Both the position numbers and the translations under genes were made by a program. Below, in pieces: positions 62,701 through 64,000 of a stretch of DNA of 64,000 nucleotides (position 1 is its first letter; every line of letters starts with the position of its first letter). Location: assembly GCF_000412995.1 (NCBI RefSeq), contig NZ_KE332513.1, forward strand, positions 62,001 through 126,000, in the 5' to 3' direction. Below the pieces are notes generated by a model. That model searched no databases. It saw only the letters and a program-made list of their open reading frames with translations, and was not told where the DNA came from. Source of the DNA: Treponema vincentii F0403. Its GTDB lineage: Bacteria; Spirochaetota; Spirochaetia; Treponematales; Treponemataceae.

Positions 62701-64000
62701 CCGGCAGTAGTTCCTTCATTATAAATATATGAGCCGTCAAAACTATACTTTCCGTACCCGTCCTCGGCAGATACCGTGTAATCGGCTTTTTGGTTTGAAG
62801 GATTAACAGCTACGGTAATATTATGAAGCGAACCTTCTCCGACGATAAGCTCCGGTATTTTACAGAGGAGTGCTTTTCCATTCTTAGAAAATTGAAAATC
62901 TGCAGCTACCGAAGCGCCGGACGGAAGATTAAACCGTTTTACGGATACTATGCCGATAGGGAACTTTGTATCGAAATTAAATGCAAATTTTGAAAAAATA
63001 TCCGCATCTTTTCCCGATAATGAAAGCCGCGAAACGTCGATGCCTTGATTATTTCCTTCCGCCGTAAGCCGCAACTGAGACGCTGCGAAACGATATGAAG
63101 AAAATGCCAGTGCAGGAACGGAAAAATTTAAATCGGTATTCCACCGGATCTGCTGTTCCGAAAACGTAAACTGAAAGTCGCCCGACATCGTCAATGAAGC
63201 AAATTGCCTAAGGTTTTTGGGAGCATTGTATACCGTCACAGACTGCAGCGGCATAAAATCTTTACAGCTGAATCTTCCGGTTATATCGTTTGTTTCGACA
63301 TTCCAGCTTGCAGTCAAATCAATCGGCTGAAAATCCTGCATGGTGTTGAATGTAAAAACCTTATCACGGTAATCCGCAAACAGCTTGAGCCGGTATAGGC
63401 CGAACCGTTCGGCGGAAATATGAGAAAAATCGGCAACTGCCGAACCGGCGGTTAAATCTTTGTTGAACTTTCCTTCAATAGTAAAGGCTGTTTCAGCTTG
63501 GCCGATATCCGTATAGCCGGCATTTTGATAAGCAGCGGTGCTGGTAAGGCTTACCGTTATAGCATCCGAATCGATACCAAGATATCCGTCCGTTATCCGT
63601 GCATTTATATCATGTACGCTATTCTTAAATCTTAAACGGACATTTTTAATATGGACGTTGAGCAATTGAGAGGAGAAAAATGAAAGGCCTTGTCCGGTAT
63701 TTGTAGAAGGCTGCACAGAACTTGAACTTGGAGCTTGCAGTATCGTATTAAGCTTTTCGGCAAGCGTTTTATTTTCGACCAAATCTATATCGACAAAACC
63801 GTCGGCGATATTGACGGAATCTATAATCTCTGCGCTATTGCCGAAAATGAGCGCCCAAAAACGGTATTGGACGGAAAAATCAGCGAACGAAGCAATTTCC
63901 CTATTCTGTTCGGCGTCATAAACTTTTACATTCCGCAATGAAACGGATCGCAATATTGAAGGGGACAGCGATTCATACGACAGGCGTATATTATACGTTT
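59736..64000 (-). CDS. tamB: TamB-like translocation/assembly protein, 5' end outside window
   Basis: At least 1,420 residues; the frame is open through the right edge, and the first start-like codon inside the window (TTG at 63953) lies in coding sequence (LSYESLSPSILRSVSLRNVK) rather than at a true start. Long repetitive beta-strands typical of the AsmA/TamB bridge fill most of it, and the C-terminus is the DUF490/TamB domain (GGEVFYIKRSFYIREGNITF; NEIMQLLGQ; a final barrel-like SDNTSVYIGKYFGS-type stretch). TamB-type proteins carry phospholipid to, or help assembly in, the outer membrane. Last gene before bamA, as at TP0325-TP0326. Confidence 0.92.
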   Translation of the reverse strand, partial: TYNIRLSYESLSPSILRSVSLRNVKVYDAEQNREIASFADFSVQYRFWALIFGNSAEIIDSVNIADGFVDIDLVENKTLAEKLNTILQAPSSSSVQPSTNTGQGLSFFSSQLLNVHIKNVRLRFKNSVHDINARITDGYLGIDSDAITVSLTSTAAYQNAGYTDIGQAETAFTIEGKFNKDLTAGSAVADFSHISAERFGLYRLKLFADYRDKVFTFNTMQDFQPIDLTASWNVETNDITGRFSCKDFMPLQSVTVYNAPKNLRQFASLTMSGDFQFTFSEQQIRWNTDLNFSVPALAFSSYRFAASQLRLTAEGNNQGIDVSRLSLSGKDADIFSKFAFNFDTKFPIGIVSVKRFNLPSGASVAADFQFSKNGKALLCKIPELIVGEGSLHNITVAVNPSNQKADYTVSAEDGYGKYSFDGSYIYNEGTTAGSPHFLELHGALDAVGIGTICRFIQAAVPGVDIPQAAVEPLQCTTEFYVSSDLRSFSYNFIRFVLASNTINDFYALLSLKGNQSSFALTDIEFSYNNMSVRGNINADFERLSDIIFTGSLVINSIGYQVQGFFSQNVLNIYGDYGLAISALYEKDTGFKGTIKTEEMPLPFLPLFLTLDSEFQYRNGTDWNYIIEDGYVSYGSPASLARAAIGFNFRGKADPSGLLLSEVRLGNEEALSGVLALTAPAADNDDEKDYTVEMNLVSPDAAEKLELTAKLNLSGQGIYTDGSLKIDNISLARFLYTQGTAHKVSADAVFSTSPNSFSFHFNLPQLSMFVQGEDLNTSGSLIIENEKAELKVAQLEWGAHKMSGIAGTFSLADMTGSLDADYAGAVADKQMGAHIAAVYTGVQPNEKTKDALFSRLKSVIERFTITTSLSNWQFGDTKGENTVPLSVIRDPGVTAFYAGKNDDITGFILDDGVVSLQLAESLPLKLNLDGTVKKDALNLQVTGIRADFKRIWDITGLDYVLFYGGTLTGDLAIGGKPMEPEFNGKLTGQNIIVNSPRYAPEKYGPVALDIIADGTGLEVPYTVLKGPSTDIWARCTAEFSGWIPDDVSIQCGTLGAKMGVLKTDNILFQADGFAGCTVEIKITPALVGVYGSATFDSGYFVFKFNDLDKFNAKYSGSSDMAFDMKLDLQFGHKAEFRWPTADFPILRTLVPTDLPLSLVADAGTGNFTISGDIKMRGGEVFYIKRSFYIREGNITFADVAKEIEPLVTLRAEIRDRDSSGEPLRLILTAKDQPLFNFNPTLNSDPPRSTNEIMQLLGQVAIGDTQKDNVWQNLLVTSSDILAQVGFLKKTESKVRDFLGLDAFSFRTLLLQNAIFGNLFSTSQNTTLTMSNYLDNTSVYIGKYFGSAIYADALLHLSHYDSKSLKNGGSQRPVYNNILFQPEIGLEMATPFFLLRWSVAPTKPDTLFVGDAALTFSWKYSY

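Overview
This 64 kb window is chromosomal DNA of a host-associated spirochaete, very probably a Treponema. The evidence is the tamB-bamA-skp-mutS gene order known from T. pallidum (TP0325-TP0328), an mglBAC sugar transporter, a treponeme-type hexokinase, FliS and chemotaxis genes, many lipoproteins, an Rpn/PD-(D/E)XK gene of the kind common in T. denticola, and moderate GC. The hbd-crt-CoA-transferase operon suggests a butyrate former, for example of the T. vincentii/T. medium/T. phagedenis type; the species is a guess. I see no rRNA, CRISPR array, prophage or intact insertion sequence.

Layout. 1-2.9 kb: sufCBD on the minus strand. 3-6.8 kb: TraB/GumN lipoprotein, secreted transglutaminase-like protein, pseudouridine synthase and TPR lipoprotein. 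6.9-10.9 kb: dprA-topA-xer. 11-13 kb: Rpn nuclease, tsaC and a DivIC/FtsB-like gene. 13.2-20.1 kb: a compact run of a 757-residue acidic protein, two DUF115/MptE-like (motility accessory factor type) proteins and a membrane protein with a degenerate GGDEF-like end. 20.2 kb: a tiny Asp-rich repeat protein behind a consensus promoter and two leader hairpins. 20.6-29.5 kb: HD hydrolase, valS, two decayed sugar-ABC permease genes, lepA, tRNA-Val and metG. 29.5-30 kb: a non-coding palindrome island. 30-34.7 kb: DUF1284 protein, tRNA-Gly, chemoreceptor, fliS, a FlgN-like gene and a CBS/CorC protein. 34.9-38.9 kb: butyrate genes and an EFR1 flavo-ferredoxin protein. 38.9-39.35 kb: second palindrome/repeat island. 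39.4-44.2 kb: mglBAC, with a large coiled-coil extension on MglC. 44.4-50.1 kb: coiled-coil protein, secreted protein, thiI, hexokinase and asnA. 50.3-53.9 kb: outer-membrane protein, PEGA-like protein, LysM/M23 peptidase and ferredoxin. 54-64 kb: mutS, skp, bamA and tamB (runs off the window).

Functional threads: MglBAC imports hexose and hexokinase phosphorylates it. The hbd-crt-CoA-transferase genes drain acetyl-CoA-derived C4 units to butyrate. Skp, BamA and TamB build the outer membrane. FliS, the FlgN-like protein, the DUF115 proteins and the chemoreceptor belong to motility. The most unusual material is non-coding: two families of short hairpins recur throughout the window, one showing a compensatory stem change between copies; two MITE-like islands are built of perfect palindromes; and a diverged repeat with conserved 19-20 nt internal spacing recurs near mutS.
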